Source of the DNA: Apoderus coryli | Lineage: Eukaryota > Arthropoda > Insecta > Coleoptera > Attelabidae | DNA length: 64,000 nt | Reading direction: 5' to 3' | Assembly (NCBI GenBank): GCA_911728435.2 | Contig: OU452200.1 | Span: forward strand, 32,193,715 to 32,257,714 | In this document: positions 40,593 to 52,030 of the stretch, in pieces | Layout: each line of letters begins with the position of its first letter | Numbering within the stretch: the stretch's first letter is position 1 | Program-made: the position numbers and the translations under genes | Notes under the pieces: model-generated | Told to the model about the DNA's origin: nothing | Database searches by the model: none | What the model saw: the letters and a program-made list of their open reading frames with translations, nothing else

Positions 40593-43500
40593 TTAAATGT
40601 TAATTTTACTATCCTTCAAGAACGTGATGATAATATCATAAGTAGTTTTTTTGTTTTTTAAAAGTAACCGAACAATATCTGTAGGTAAATCAAAACCTGC
40701 ATCCACAATTTGTTTAATGAAGCTTTGTATGGCGTCCTTATTATGCAAGCAAGCAAAAAATATATGATTGAGATCACCTAAGTTCCCACAATCACAACAA
40801 GGGCTATCTCTAATTCCTATTTTATTTAAATGTGCTGGAAAACAGCCATGGTTAAGTCTAATTCGTGTAATTTTTGACGAGTAAAACCGACTGACGTTGA
40901 AATCAAAAATATGTGGTATATCTTTTTTGCATGGCAAATGAGGATGGATTTTAAAATAATGATTATTGGAAGACTTCGAGTGATCGCTCCATAGTTTTTC
41001 CCAGATTTTATAAATATTTTTTTTCATTATATTTATTATATCACTGAACACAAAGGCCTGCGATATATTGTGGAGAGTACATGCAGATTTTGCAGCTCTA
41101 TCCACAATCTCATTACCAAAAATTCCAACATGACCCTTTGACCAAACAAAATTTACTCTGCCATGTGAACAGATATCGCATAAAGTTGATTTGATATCAA
41201 TAATTAAGGAATTATTATAATATTTATAGGCTGGTGCTTGAATTGACTTAAGCACTGATTGACAGTCAGATATAATAGTCAGATTATACAGCCTACTATC
41301 TTTTGCCCATAACAAAGCTGATTTAATAGCTGTGGCCTCTGCTGTAAATACAGAGCTTACCGCAGGTAATCGGTATTTTTGTGTATAAGGGAGCTCTGGA
41401 ACAAAAAAGGCGCAACCCACCTGATCCTCAAGTTTCGAGCCATCTGTATATATATGTAAGGACATATTACTATTTTTTTTCAGTTCTGAATTTAAAATAT
41501 GATTATTTAGTTTGGCATTGTCCGTGTATAGAGGGTATGCAACTGAGATCTTGGAGTTTAAGATTTGTAGTTGTTCCTTAAATAAAGGAAATTTTTGTTG
41601 GCGATTAATGTATTTTGCAAATGAACTGATATCAGTAAAAGCTGTAACCAGTAGAGGTGTTTTTTTAAATTTCCAATATTTAATTGTAAATACAGAATTA
41701 GTAAGGGTGGCAATAGACTTGGATAGTGTATCGTTAAAGTGATTAATTTTAATGATTAATTTTTCTGCTAAGAATTGTCTTCGCAGATCCAGAGGAGGCT
41801 CCTGTGCCTCGGCTAGAATTGCCTGAGTTGGAGACGATTTCATGGCTCCTATAGCTATTCGAATGGCGCAATATTGTATTCGATCTATTTTTTTTAGATT
41901 TGTTTTACTTGCATTGCCATAAAAAATACTCCCATAATCCACTATAGAGCGAATGTATGATTTATAAAAAATGAGGGCTAATTTTGGGTCAGCACCCCAC
42001 TTTATTTTTGTAATATACCTGAGCATGTTAAGACCTTTTTCGCACTTGTTTATTACTTGGTTAATATGACTTGTCCACAATAGTTTAGAGTCTAGTGTGA
42101 TTCCCAAGTATTTATATGTATCGACTACAGGAAAACAGAGTCCATTTAATGTAATTGTATTTAATTTTTTTAGTCTGTGTCTTGTGAAAAACACAACTTT
42201 TGATTTGTCGGTAGACATCGTGAAACCCTGCTCCTGCAGCCAAAGTCTTATACAATATACTGCATATTTTAGGTTTTTAATACATTGCTCAAATGAATCA
42301 TGGGTAGTATATAAGCAAACATCGTCTGCATATTGAATTACCCTGATTTCATCATCAAACAAATCATGCAAACCAGCCGTATAAACATTAAAAAGGACAG
42401 GAGCCAAAACGGAACCTTGCGGAATACCATTGTTTATTATTCTTGGACCAATCAAATCATTTTTGTGATTTCTCAGAAATATTTTCCTATTTTTAAATAG
42501 GGAAATTATACCAGTCACAGCATTCACATCCATCCCCATATTTAATAATTTGTTATTTAATATATCCAAGTTCACAGCATCATACGCCCCTTTAAGATCA
42601 AGAAACAAACATGAGACATATTTATTTTCAGAAAACCCATTTTGTATGTCTACTGTTAATTTGGCTATAGCATCGTTGGTACCATGGCCCCTTCGATATC
42701 CAAATTGATTAAGAGGCAGAAAAGAATTATACTCAAGAAACCATTCGAGTCGCGCCTTTATCATTCTTTCAAAAGTCTTGAAAAGACAAGAGATGAGTGA
42801 AATAGGTCTATATGAATGGACCAAAGAAGGGTCCTTTTGGGGTTTTAAAAAAGTGAGAATGACACTTTCCTTTATTGAATCGAAGTGCATATTTTTGACC
42901 CACCAATTATTGTAAATATTAAGTAAAACGGACTTCGCGTTTATAGGCAAATTCAAGATCATTGGATACGTGAAACTATCCAGACCAGGAGAAGTATTTC
43001 TATTGACTTTTATAGCTAAATCTAAATCAGTTGGATCAAAATAATTACCTATATTACGAAATTGTGATTCGGTAGAGTAACTTGGAGACGGATCCGCAAT
43101 AGACACAGTGGGAGGAGCCATATCGTCTAGCATTAGCTCTGCTAGTTCGTTAGAAATCACAGGCTTTTTGTGTTCAGTGTTATTATTTTTTATACATTTT
43201 ATTGTTTTCCAAATTTCAGAAATGGATGTGCTTTTATTGATTTTATTCAAAAATTGTTTCCATTTGTGTCTTTTTTTTGTATTAAATATTAATTTTGCCT
43301 TTGCATCTAGATTTTTATAAGCTAGGTAATTCTGAAAGTTGGATGTTCTTTTGTATGTTATAAAAGCATTTTTTCGTTCTATTACTATGTTAGTGCACTC
43401 ATTGTCCCACCAAGCAGGTCTTATTGTATTTGGTTTGAAGGATTTTTTTATGGGCATTGTGTTATCTGCACTTTCTGATATGCATTTACATAACAGACTA

Positions 43501-44351
43501 TACATATCTGCATTATTTTCGGAAAAACTTACAGTATTAATTAGTTGTTCTGCTGTTTGTTTAAATAATCTCCACTCAACTTTTTTATCATTCCACTTGG
43601 TGGAAGGTTGTATAAGAAAGGTCTTATATGTAGATTTATAAGTAATCGCAATAGGTAAATGATCTGACCCCATTGGATCTTCACATACCCTCCAATGAAA
43701 TTTGTCGACAATGTTTGGTGGCACAATGGTTAAATCGACTACAGAGCTATCATTTGGCGTACCTACGCGTGTAGGATTGCCATCATTTATCACAACCAAA
43801 TTGCTAGAATCTAGGGATTTAATTAACCGCTCTCCTTGTGCATTATTGGTGTTCGAACCCCAGAGATAATGATGGCAATTAAAATCTCCACAGAAAATGG
43901 TATTAGTTAAGTTAAACTGATTAAAAAAATGCTCATAATCTTTTTCTGATAATGAAACATTGGGTGGCTTGTAGATTGATACTATGGTGAGCTTATGCTC
44001 GATTAAATTAATAGCACAATATTCTAGTCCATTAACAGGTGTTCCTAGAGATGTTGTTGAGTAGTTTAAGTGTTTTTTAATTAGTATAGCTACTCCTCCA
44101 TAGCCATCATCTCTCGGTGTGTTAACTAGGTAGTAACCCCTTAAATTAAAATTTTTACCTGGTTTTAGCCATGTTTCGGATAAAACAATAATGTCAGTAG
44201 GTTCACTCGCCAAGAAATCAATAAGATTAGACTTGCGAAGGTATACTGAACGACAATTCCATTGTAATATAGTTAAATTTTTATTATTAATACGTTGAGC
44301 TCCTATCGTCATCGCTGATTTCAATTGACTCATCTGTATTTGTAGTTGCAA
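40593..44351 (-). CDS. I-type LINE ORF2: endonuclease, RT and RNase H, 1252 aa
   Basis: Uninterrupted ORF. APE domain about 25-240: TILQWNCRSVYLRKSNLIDF, VLSETWLKPG, FCGDFNCHHYLWGS, GSDHLPIAI. RT about 430-720: SPGLDSFTYPMIL, SYRPISLISCLFKTFERMI, NQFGYRRGHGTNDAI, LFLDLKGAYDAVNLDIL (A), GIPQGSVLAPVLFNVY (B) and YADDVCLYT (C, about 672). RNase H about 960-1090: IYTDGSKLEDQVGCAFF, FTAEATAIKSALLW, IISDCQSVLKSI and GHVGIFGNEIVDRAA, so all four acidic positions (D-E-D-D) are present. C-terminal Cys/His cluster CCDCGNLGDLNHIFFAC. Its start overlaps the end of ORF1 by 65 bases. The enzyme nicks chromosomal DNA, reverse-transcribes the element RNA and degrades it from the hybrid. Confidence 0.92.
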   Translation of the reverse strand: MQLQIQMSQLKSAMTIGAQRINNKNLTILQWNCRSVYLRKSNLIDFLASEPTDIIVLSETWLKPGKNFNLRGYYLVNTPRDDGYGGVAILIKKHLNYSTTSLGTPVNGLEYCAINLIEHKLTIVSIYKPPNVSLSEKDYEHFFNQFNLTNTIFCGDFNCHHYLWGSNTNNAQGERLIKSLDSSNLVVINDGNPTRVGTPNDSSVVDLTIVPPNIVDKFHWRVCEDPMGSDHLPIAITYKSTYKTFLIQPSTKWNDKKVEWRLFKQTAEQLINTVSFSENNADMYSLLCKCISESADNTMPIKKSFKPNTIRPAWWDNECTNIVIERKNAFITYKRTSNFQNYLAYKNLDAKAKLIFNTKKRHKWKQFLNKINKSTSISEIWKTIKCIKNNNTEHKKPVISNELAELMLDDMAPPTVSIADPSPSYSTESQFRNIGNYFDPTDLDLAIKVNRNTSPGLDSFTYPMILNLPINAKSVLLNIYNNWWVKNMHFDSIKESVILTFLKPQKDPSLVHSYRPISLISCLFKTFERMIKARLEWFLEYNSFLPLNQFGYRRGHGTNDAIAKLTVDIQNGFSENKYVSCLFLDLKGAYDAVNLDILNNKLLNMGMDVNAVTGIISLFKNRKIFLRNHKNDLIGPRIINNGIPQGSVLAPVLFNVYTAGLHDLFDDEIRVIQYADDVCLYTTHDSFEQCIKNLKYAVYCIRLWLQEQGFTMSTDKSKVVFFTRHRLKKLNTITLNGLCFPVVDTYKYLGITLDSKLLWTSHINQVINKCEKGLNMLRYITKIKWGADPKLALIFYKSYIRSIVDYGSIFYGNASKTNLKKIDRIQYCAIRIAIGAMKSSPTQAILAEAQEPPLDLRRQFLAEKLIIKINHFNDTLSKSIATLTNSVFTIKYWKFKKTPLLVTAFTDISSFAKYINRQQKFPLFKEQLQILNSKISVAYPLYTDNAKLNNHILNSELKKNSNMSLHIYTDGSKLEDQVGCAFFVPELPYTQKYRLPAVSSVFTAEATAIKSALLWAKDSRLYNLTIISDCQSVLKSIQAPAYKYYNNSLIIDIKSTLCDICSHGRVNFVWSKGHVGIFGNEIVDRAAKSACTLHNISQAFVFSDIINIMKKNIYKIWEKLWSDHSKSSNNHYFKIHPHLPCKKDIPHIFDFNVSRFYSSKITRIRLNHGCFPAHLNKIGIRDSPCCDCGNLGDLNHIFFACLHNKDAIQSFIKQIVDAGFDLPTDIVRLLLKNKKTTYDIIITFLKDSKINI

Positions 44352-45559
44352 ATAAAATATTAGATATACAGTTTTCTATACTATCTTCGCTGGCAAGATT
44401 TGGATTCTTTATGAAATTTTTTATAACGGAAGTGAATTCAAGAATGATTTTTGATTTATGTGCCATGTAATCGTCACGATATGGATTGGGTATTACAATG
44501 TTAGGGGGTCTTTTATGTACATTTTTTTCTGTTGGACTCTGAGGGGGGGAGCTGGCTTTACGTTTTTTATGTGTATTCTCAGGCACATAATGTCGGATTT
44601 TTTGTACCTTAGGTTTAGACAATATATTAGTAGAGGTGGATGGAGTTGGTAGTTCAGGAAAATTGTTTGAGTTATTTAATATTTCAAATCTATTATTAGT
44701 TACAATTTTTGCATAGGATGGATTATTCACTAATGCTTCAGCTTCTTTAAAAGATATATTTTTATTAGCCATAGCTATTTTAATTTTTTTTTTGTTTCAA
44801 GTAAAATTCGCACTGTCTAAATAAACTGTTATGCTCTCTTTTTTTACAATATATACAATATTTTTCATTTGGACAGTTGTCATTTTGAGAGTGTTCCTCA
44901 CCGCAGTTCTGACACCTAAGATTACCTCTGCACTGTATTTTTGTATGCCCATATCTCAAACATTGCAGGCATTGGACAACAGGGTAAATATATGGTTCAA
45001 CAGTGAATTGGCACATGTTTATTTTAATACGTTCAGGAAGTTTGTTCCCCAAAAAAGTCACCACTATAATCTGTCTATCAATATATTCAATTTTATTATC
45101 TTCTAATATTTTTTTACGTTTCATTCGTCTAACTTCTACAACTTTATTAGGAGACTCTATGTTTTGTTTTAGAAATTCCTCGGTGAAAAATGTGTCTATT
45201 TGCTTAACAACACCCTTCTTGTGTGTGAATAATTTAGGTATGTATGCCAGCAGATCCCTCTTGGTAATACATTCATGATTAATGAGATTGTTTGCAATTT
45301 TGTAAGATTTAAAAATAACTTTGACTCTATTTCTACCAATAGATTTTATATCAGTTATATCATTTCTAAAGGAAACGATCTCTTGCAGATAGTGTCCAAC
45401 CCTTATGGGAAACAATCTTCCTAAATTTTTGTCTTTATGTTCTATATAAACATAAAAGGGTCCAGAATCTGATGCACAGTATCTATTGTTAAAATCGTGT
45501 TGTACAGTACTTACCTGGGGCGGTCCAGGGGGACCGCCCTCATTAGTATCCATATTCAA
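44287..45559 (-). pseudogene. I-type LINE ORF1 (Gag-like, three CCHC knuckles), one-base frameshift
   Basis: Two adjoining open frames, 45559-44780 (259 aa) and 44772-44287 (161 aa), separated by a run of ten A (minus strand) near 44787-44796. Removing the effect of one A makes them continuous (KQKK then IKIAMANKNISFKEAEA), giving about 425 aa. The first part ends with three zinc knuckles: CLQCLRYGHTKIQC, CQNCGEEHSQNDNC and CIYCKKREHNSLFRQC. The second part is polar with a basic segment KKRKASSPPQSP. I-type ORF1 proteins bind element RNA through such knuckles. It may be a true mutation, a sequencing error, or a slippage site; the rest of the element looks intact. Confidence 0.8.
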
Positions 45560-45708
45560 TTCGCAATTAAATTTCGAATATTAATGTCTTTAATACCACA
45601 ATTATTAAAATAAATGTATGTATTGGTTTTTATCGCAAACAGATAGCACAAAAAAAAAACTTTATCAGAATAGGCACGTCTTCGCTATTCCAACGCTCGA
45701 TTCGTACT

Positions 45709-45722
45709 GTAGATCTGCTTTT
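45709..45722. repeat. Target-site duplication, right copy
   Basis: GTAGATCTGCTTTT, matching 40486-40499. Confidence 0.85.
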
Positions 45723-46071
45723 ATATTTTGAAAAGTTGTGAGTGAGGACAAAAATATTGACATAGCTAAGAAGTAAACGTCTCAAAGTAACACAACATCA
45801 AAGTTTTTTTTAACAGTTTTTAAGACAATGCAATGTTGAAAACTATAAGTTATCAACATGTAGGTGTATAGGGTGGCCCAAATTAGACGTTTTCTTATAG
45901 GAACTCATATTCCTGTCCAAGATAGAAAAAAATTAACCGTTAAGCCGCTAAGTGGCGTTTCTCAATTTTGGTCCATTTCTTTTATTGTTTAGAACTGTTT
46001 GTTATTTGAGATAAATGATTTCTGCAAAAACTTTCGCATAGCACTTATCAACGTAGAATAAGATCTAGTAA
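45723..46071. other. No gene recognised
   Basis: AT-rich. Contains GTATAGGGTGGCCCAAATTAGACG at about 45876, similar to motifs at the ends of insect DNA transposons, but no partner end was found. Confidence 0.35.
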
Positions 46072-46935
46072 CCTGTTTTATTACAGGGTCATTCGGGAAG
46101 TTACTGTAGCGAACGTAATAATTTAAAAATGTATCAAAATTATGAAAAATATGACATTTTAAAATGCTTTATGTAATTAAAATATAGAAGCTGCGAAAAA
46201 TCTTTACGAAAATCGATATCCCATCGAATTCGATGTTTCAAAGATTAAAAAGTAACCTTCTTAATTTTGGTGCGATTGGGAAACCACGGAACCAAGGACA
46301 ATTGGTTTTAACGTAGGTATGGGTATGTTTGCCGGCAGATTCATTGGCCCCTATGTTTTTGATGGTATGCTAAATTCAAATAGATACATTCAGATTTGAA
46401 TATCACAAGTTGAACCATTCTTAGATGAACTACCGTTAGATCAACGGAGAAATAGTATTTATTTTCAACAAGATGGCGCACCTCCCCATAATTCAAGGGT
46501 AAGAACTAACTACTCAAATGAACATTTTGGTGATGAGTGGATATCAAATCGAGGACCTATTGCTTGGCCAGCCAGGTCATCAGACTTGACACCTTTAGAA
46601 TTCTATCGTTGGGGACGAATTTAAGACTCAATTTACAATCAATGTCCTCAAGAGAGTTGGTAGAGGAACCATTGCACAATGCTTTTGCCACAGTTACCAA
46701 TTTGGAGATACCTATAAGCTCTGCAATAAATGCTATACAAAAACGTTGCCGCATGTTTATTATAGATCAGAACGGTGGTCAATTTGAGCAGTCAATGTTT
46801 TCTCATATGCACGTTTTTTGTTTGTTTCATATATTTTTGGGTTGGTTAGTATAATTCTACAGAATGTCCTATTCCCATTAGAAAAAACAAAATTGCGTTA
46901 CAGTAGCTTTACGAACGGCCTTGTAATAAAACAGG
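46072..46935 (+). mobile_element. Tc1/mariner-like element, internally deleted
   Basis: Ends CCTGTTTTATTACA / TGTAATAAAACAGG (46072 and 46935) followed inward by GGGTCATTCGGGAAGTTACT and its degenerate partner GGCCGTTCGTAAAGCTACTG on the other strand. Length 864 bp. Encodes part of a transposase of the Tc type. Confidence 0.7.
46280..46820 (+). pseudogene. Tc-type transposase remnant
   Basis: Plus-strand pieces read GPYVFDGMLNSNRYI-like and then FQQDGAPPHNSRVRTNY (second catalytic D), DEWISNRGPIAWPARSSDLT and PLEFYRWG (region of the third acidic residue), followed after a frame change by SSRELVEEPLHNAFATVTNL, INAIQKRCRMFIIDQNGGQF. This is the C-terminal half of a Tc-type transposase of a family common in insects. 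The N-terminal DNA-binding part and the first Asp are missing. Confidence 0.65.
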
Positions 46936-47524
46936 ATACTATATCTTATTTATTAATTATTAATTAGAAAATTTAGCATTAAAATTGACATTTATTGTGG
47001 ATATGGTACTTCATCTTCAGCCTCAATAACATACCCTAATTTCAAAATTCTTGCTTGAAATTAGGGTATTTCATTGAGGCTGATCATAAAGTAGTATGTC
47101 CAGTCCAAGTTGAAGAAAAAACAGTCTCTTCCATAATATTTATTATACATTCTAGTCAATAATGACTATAAATATTACTTGACTTCGTGATTAAAAGTAT
47201 TGCAAATTAAACACAAATTAATTAGTTACTAATTATACAATAAATACAGCATACAAATAACATTATTATACCTACCTCTTGTTGATTTTTTTTCTGTATA
47301 GTGAGTGTAATAATTATAATAATAGGTCTATAGTATTAAATGGCTAAGTAAAAAAAAAATAATGTTACGGATAATCGGGTTATTAGATGATTGAAAATGG
47401 AAAGTGATCTTACAGTACGAACTAATAACATTATTTCATAGAAGATGATTTCAGGGTCGACAACATGCATCATTCTATATACCAGAGTCAGTGGCGTATC
47501 AAAAAAAAAAAAGGCTGTGCTATA
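46936..47524. other. No gene; short inverted repeat
   Basis: ATTTCAAGCAAGAATTTTGAAATTAGGG-like words at 47030-47070 form an inverted repeat (ATACCCTAATTTCAAAAT... and TTGAAATTAGGGTATTTC), and CAGCCTCAAT / ATTGAGGCTG lie just outside it. Otherwise AT-rich with nothing recognised. Confidence 0.45.
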
Positions 47525-48667
47525 ACAGTCATTCAAAAAGTCCGTTGAATAAGTAAGAAAAAACAAAGTTTTGACAAAACTCGATTTTATTATTCAACAT
47601 AGTTACCTTAGAGGGCAATACAACGAGTATAACGATTTTCCAACTTTTCGATATCACTTTTATAGTACAATTTCTCTTTCTCGTTATAATAGGCCTCAGA
47701 TTCAGTAGCGATTACTTCATTAAAATTGGACTTAAATTTCTTTCCGGCAAGCATTCTCTTGAGATCTGAAAACAGGAGAAAGTCACTGGGGGCTAAATCT
47801 GGAGAATACGGTGGGTGGGTAAGCAATTCGAAGCCCAATTCATTCAATTTTGCCATATTGCCATTTCTTTTGCAAATGTGGCAGTTTCTTTGCCATTTCA
47901 GCTTTCAATCCATCCAAAAGTGCACAGTAATAGTCGCTGTTGATGGTGGTTCCTGTTTGGAGGTAGTCGATGAATATGATTCAGACGCCATCACCTTACC
48001 GGAAGACTGTTGCGTCTTTGGTCGCTTTGGATTAGGTTTGTCGATTGCTGTCACTCATCTGACTGTCTTTTGGATTCTGGTGTGTAATTGTGAAGCCATG
48101 TTTCATCCATTGTGACATATCGGCGATATAATTCCATTTTTTTGCGGTTCGTTGTTGTTTTTGGTCGACTGTGAGCTCACGCGGCCCCCACTTTGTACAG
48201 AGCTTTCGCATACCCAAATGTGTAAAATGGTAAAAACACAACCACCTGATATCTGTCAGCTAGCTCGTGCACCTTCAATTTGCGATTGTTCATAACCAAT
48301 TTGCGAATTTTTTTGACGTTTTCTGGAATAACAACCTCATTTGGGCGTCCACTGCGCTCTGCATCATTTGTGCTGGTACGACCACGTTTAAATTCAGCAA
48401 TCCAATTCCCTACCATTTGTCTCGATGGAGCAGAGTTCGGATAATGTTTATCAGGCCATTGTTTGGCTTCCACTGTATTTTTTTCATCAAAAAGCAAGCT
48501 TTATCAAAACTCGAAATTCACATTTTCCCATTTTTTTTTTTCAATAACCAATTGCTGTCCAATTTATACACGTATCGTTTGAAGGTTAGTAATAAATAAA
48601 AATCATATGGAAAAAATTCTATTAATGCCATCTATGTGTCATCCGACGGACTTATTAAATGACCTAA
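47525..48667 (-). mobile_element. mariner transposon (family 2), decayed
   Basis: Ends near 47525 (GTCATTCAAAAAGTCCGTTG) and 48667 (its imperfect inverse, CCGACGGACTTATTAAATGAC), with TA nearby on both sides. Encodes a broken mariner transposase on the minus strand, distinct from family 1. The exact ends are uncertain by a few bases. Confidence 0.7.
47608..48497 (-). pseudogene. mariner transposase (family 2), fragmented
   Basis: Minus-strand pieces: LFDEKNTVEAKQWPDKHYP, SRQMVGNWIAEFKRGRTS, ERSGRPNEVV, VKKIRKLVMNNRKLKVHELA (N-terminal DNA-binding domains, 48240-48497), a middle piece with KQQRTAKKWNYIADMSQWMK (48032-48241), and LGFELLTHPPYSPDLAPSDF, YYKSDIEKLENRYTRCIAL (47608-47856) with the YSPDLAP signature and third D. 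Frame breaks and missing core sequence show it is dead. Confidence 0.75.
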
Positions 48668-48848
48668 TATAGTCATCCAATCACGGAGGGAGGTAATACT
48701 TTGGAAAATAAGTATGTAATATATTTATTAGTGTAACATTTAAGTAATCATTTTTTAACAAATACATACTAAAAATATAAAATAACAATAGCATATTCGA
48801 TATTCAACAATTTTTAAATATTCTCAATACTAATATAATATACATATA

Positions 48849-50094
48849 CGGGGGTTGCCTTTTATATTTTGGGATTAGAGAACAAAAACAAATATTACTC
48901 TTCTATACACTTTTGCATGCGTTTCAACTAATTGTCGAAGCACTTTTGCCACTCTGATTGAGGTATCTCCAAAACATGCATTCTGCATGCAGCAACCGCT
49001 TCTTCAGGTGTCGAAAAACGTTGACCTCTCAGTTTGTTTTTTACGTACGGGAATAAAAAGAAGTCATTCGGTGCCAAGTAAGGATTATACGGCGGATAAA
49101 TCATCAAATCGATCTTTTGGGTGCTCAAAAATGCAGTTGTTTGAGCCGATGTGTGAGAGCTCGCATTGTCGTGGTGAAGAGTGATCCGTCTTCGGCGGTT
49201 GGTTTTCCTGATTTCTTGGAAGCAAACTGGCAAACATATGGTTGTGTACCACTCAGAATTGACTGTTCTGCGTTGTTCTAGTGGTACGGTTGCGACATGT
49301 CCAGTTTTTCCGAAAAAAGAGGCGACCATTTGCTTGGACGGGCTTCGTGCGCGAACAACGTTTGTTGGATTTGTCTCATCTTGAAACATCCATACAGTCG
49401 ACGGCTGTTTACTTTCGGGCTCATACGCGTAAATCCACGACATCACCTTTGACGATGTCATAGACGTGTTTTGAAGCACCGCGATCGTATTTTTTGAGCA
49501 TTTCTTTCGACCAATCGACACGATACTTTTTTTGAGGGATTGACAAATTGTGTGGGATCCAACGCGAACAAAATTTTTTGACAGTCAAATGTTTATGCAA
49601 TATTGAATGTATGCGGGTCCCACTAATGCCTAAGGTTGTCTCAATCTCTTAATAGGTCACATGACGATCTTGTTATATCAGTTCGCGCACGGCATCAATA
49701 GTTTTCGGAACAACAACTGATTTTGGACGACCTTCCCGAAATTCGTCTTGGAGTGAACTATGACCTCGATTGAATTCACCATACCATCGATAAACACTGG
49801 TCCTTGATGGAGCTTCATCGCCAAAATTGAATTAAGTTCATCCATGCCCTGTTGCTGAGTTAATCCACGTCGAAAGTTGTAAAAAATAATCGCACGAAAA
49901 TGTTCACGATTTAATTCCATTTTTGTGCCGAGATGAATCTTTTAAGTTATTGTAAACAACACAAATAGCCCTCGTATGTCAAAATGTTCTGAGTACGTAT
50001 AACCTCAAAAATGTCCAACTTTACGATAGCGCTGTCAGTTGCCAGATTGCAACACCAAGTGTTGCCAAATCCCGAAATATAAAAGACAACCCTG
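48849..50094 (-). mobile_element. mariner transposon (family 1), copy 2
   Basis: 1246 bp on the minus strand, with TA at 48847-48848 and 50095-50096 and terminal repeats CGGGGGTTGCCTTTTATATT / ACAGGGTTGTCTTTTATATT (read inward), the same family as 33308-34577. Each end has base changes relative to copy 1. Confidence 0.88.
48889..49920 (-). pseudogene. mariner transposase (family 1), copy 2, broken
   Basis: Starts MELNREHFRAIIFYNFRRGL at 49920, keeping the stretch lost in copy 1 (FYNFRRGLTQQQGMDELN). The core carries STVWMFQDETNPTNVV, LEQRRTVNSEWYTTICLPV, ITLHHDNASSHTSAQTTAFL (second D) and YNPYLAPNDFFLFP, where the usual YSPDLAP signature, including its catalytic Asp, is changed to YNPYLAP. 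A stop follows CFDN (48928) where the other copy has Trp. Frame breaks lie near 49520 and 49680. Confidence 0.85.
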
Positions 50095-50096
50095 TA

Positions 50097-51599
50097 TATA
50101 CATATATATGAGAAATAAAAGTCGCAACTCTCATAATATAACACATTCACTCCACGGTATTGACTATTTCTTTAAATTATGTTATAATAATGTTTATTTA
50201 AACAATATCGATTACACATGTTTATACATAAATAATACATTAATATTTTAGTTTAAATAAGCATAAAAAAGAAAATTAAACCTGATTGACTATCGAATTA
50301 CTATCTAAGTTGAAAACTTGTCAGCAATTCTTCGACAGTATTCCGATTGCCAGATATCAAAGTCTCAAGTTTTTAGTCGTTACGGCACTCTGCAGGAACC
50401 TTAAATTTTGATATTGTTGCATTCCTTTCAGTGCATGAGTCGTGGACACTTGGTGATTACACACATTAAATATAGTGAGGAGGAATTCCAAAGAGAACTT
50501 AGAGAGAAAATATTGCGCTTGAAAGAGTTGTTGAATTAGTAAAATAGCCTACAAAGGCTTCATAATTTAAGAGTCAACAATATAGCCGATTAAAAAGAGG
50601 TACGTTTTTGTCCAAAAACACGATTTTTCCCTTTAATAGTTATAATAATACAGGTTGACACGGACTAATCTTATGTTCGCTTCGGTAAATATACGGTAAA
50701 TATTATTCACCAAATTTAAAAAATAAATATTTATTCAGTAAAACTGATAAACATTGATTTATCTACATAGTTTAAATATTTTACATCTGTTAGCCATTAA
50801 ACAAATATTGTGATTTCTGTCACATTCCTACCTGTACCATCCATTATATTTGCTTTCTGGCCACTAGGAAATATTAAGTTCAAATTTGTATTATGTTAAT
50901 TTACGGTAATAAAAATAAAAGTATTGGGTAATTTGAATAAACAAGTTATAAGAAGTGATCATTTTTTTTAAACGCAATTCGTACATAAATCTATTCTTAA
51001 ATCTTTTTAGTTTAAAAATATTTTATTGCGTAATGATCTGACATCTTCACATATAACAAACAACAGTACAATAATTCTCAGTGGTGTAGTTAAAATAATC
51101 TAAAATACACGATAATTCCAAATCTAAATAGATTTTTCTATATTTAATTCACTATATTAAACGTGTATGAAGGACTAAATAACAGATATTGTGAAAATTT
51201 GGCAACCGTGATAAACGGCGATGATCTACAATTTAAACATACTTTCGACCATGAGGTGTTTCTCCTTCTACTCTAAGCCGATGGCAACGTCGCTATTTGG
51301 AATAAACCACCCTGTATATTTTTCAATTTTCAAATCCCTCACGTAATTTGGTTGAGGGGTCAAAACATTGAGTTTATGAGTTGAAGCTGCTTCTGTGTCT
51401 GTTTCCCTGTATCATCATTATACAGTTTGGTTACTTTATTTTGTTTTAATATTGATTGTTTATCATTGAATAGGAATTTTCGATACAATTATAATTTAGG
51501 TTGTCATTAGAGTAAGTTACAATAGAAAACAAAAAGAAAAAAATTCCAAAGTTGAGATAAATTATAGACAAATACATGGTTCCACACTCTAAGGTGAAC
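50097..51599. other. No gene recognised
   Basis: AT-rich. GGAATAAACCACCCTGTATA near 51300 resembles a transposon end, but no partner was found. The part just left of 51600 may be 3' UTR of the LINE fragment that follows on the minus strand. Confidence 0.35.
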
Positions 51600-52030
51600 T
51601 CAGCTCAAGAGCATCTCAACATATTTTTCTTTAAATTTAGCTTTACTAGGAGCTTGCCTTAATAATTCCGGCAATGAATTGAACGCCCGTGCCGCCTCTA
51701 AAATTGGATTATGCAAACCCTTATTTGTTCTTATATGAGCCTGATGAATATTATGACAGGTTCTTGTGAAATGATGATGTACCTCTTTAGAAAATATAAA
51801 AGGAGTGTTACATTTCTGGTTGTTACTAATAACATCATACAAATATTTACACTGTTCTAAATTTTTTATTTGATTCAAATAAAATACACCCAACTTCTTG
51901 TGGAGATCCACCGTGTGCATAAACTTATATACTATATCCAAACATGATTTTTAAAAGTTTGTTTTGTAAAACCTGAGTCTGTGTCCCACACTGGAATTAG
52001 GTATCTTATGCGACTTAAAAAGTATGCGTT
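51600..52030 (-). pseudogene. APE-type LINE ORF2 C-terminal fragment
   Basis: The minus strand encodes NAYFLSRIRYLIPVWDTDSG-like sequence (about 51960-52028) and, in the next frame, VYKFMHTVDLHKKLGVFYL, HHHFTRTCHNIHQAHIRTNK, AARAFNSLPELLRQAPS and FKEKYVEMLLS ending at 51600. This is the usual post-RT tail (R-T ... FN-LP ... FK-KL) of CR1/jockey-type proteins. Start missing; one frame break near 51945. Confidence 0.6.

Larger units (their letters stand above)
40500..45708 (-). mobile_element. I-type LINE, full length, with target-site duplication
   Basis: 5.2 kb minus-strand element: 5' end at 45708 (AGTACGAATCGAGCGTTGG on the minus strand), ORF1 (44287-45559), ORF2 (40593-44351), and a poly(A) tail seen as a T-run at 40500-40529. 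It is flanked by exact 14-bp duplications. The RNase H domain in ORF2 places it in the I superfamily. Intact ORF2, clean ends and an intact target duplication suggest a young insertion. Confidence 0.9.
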
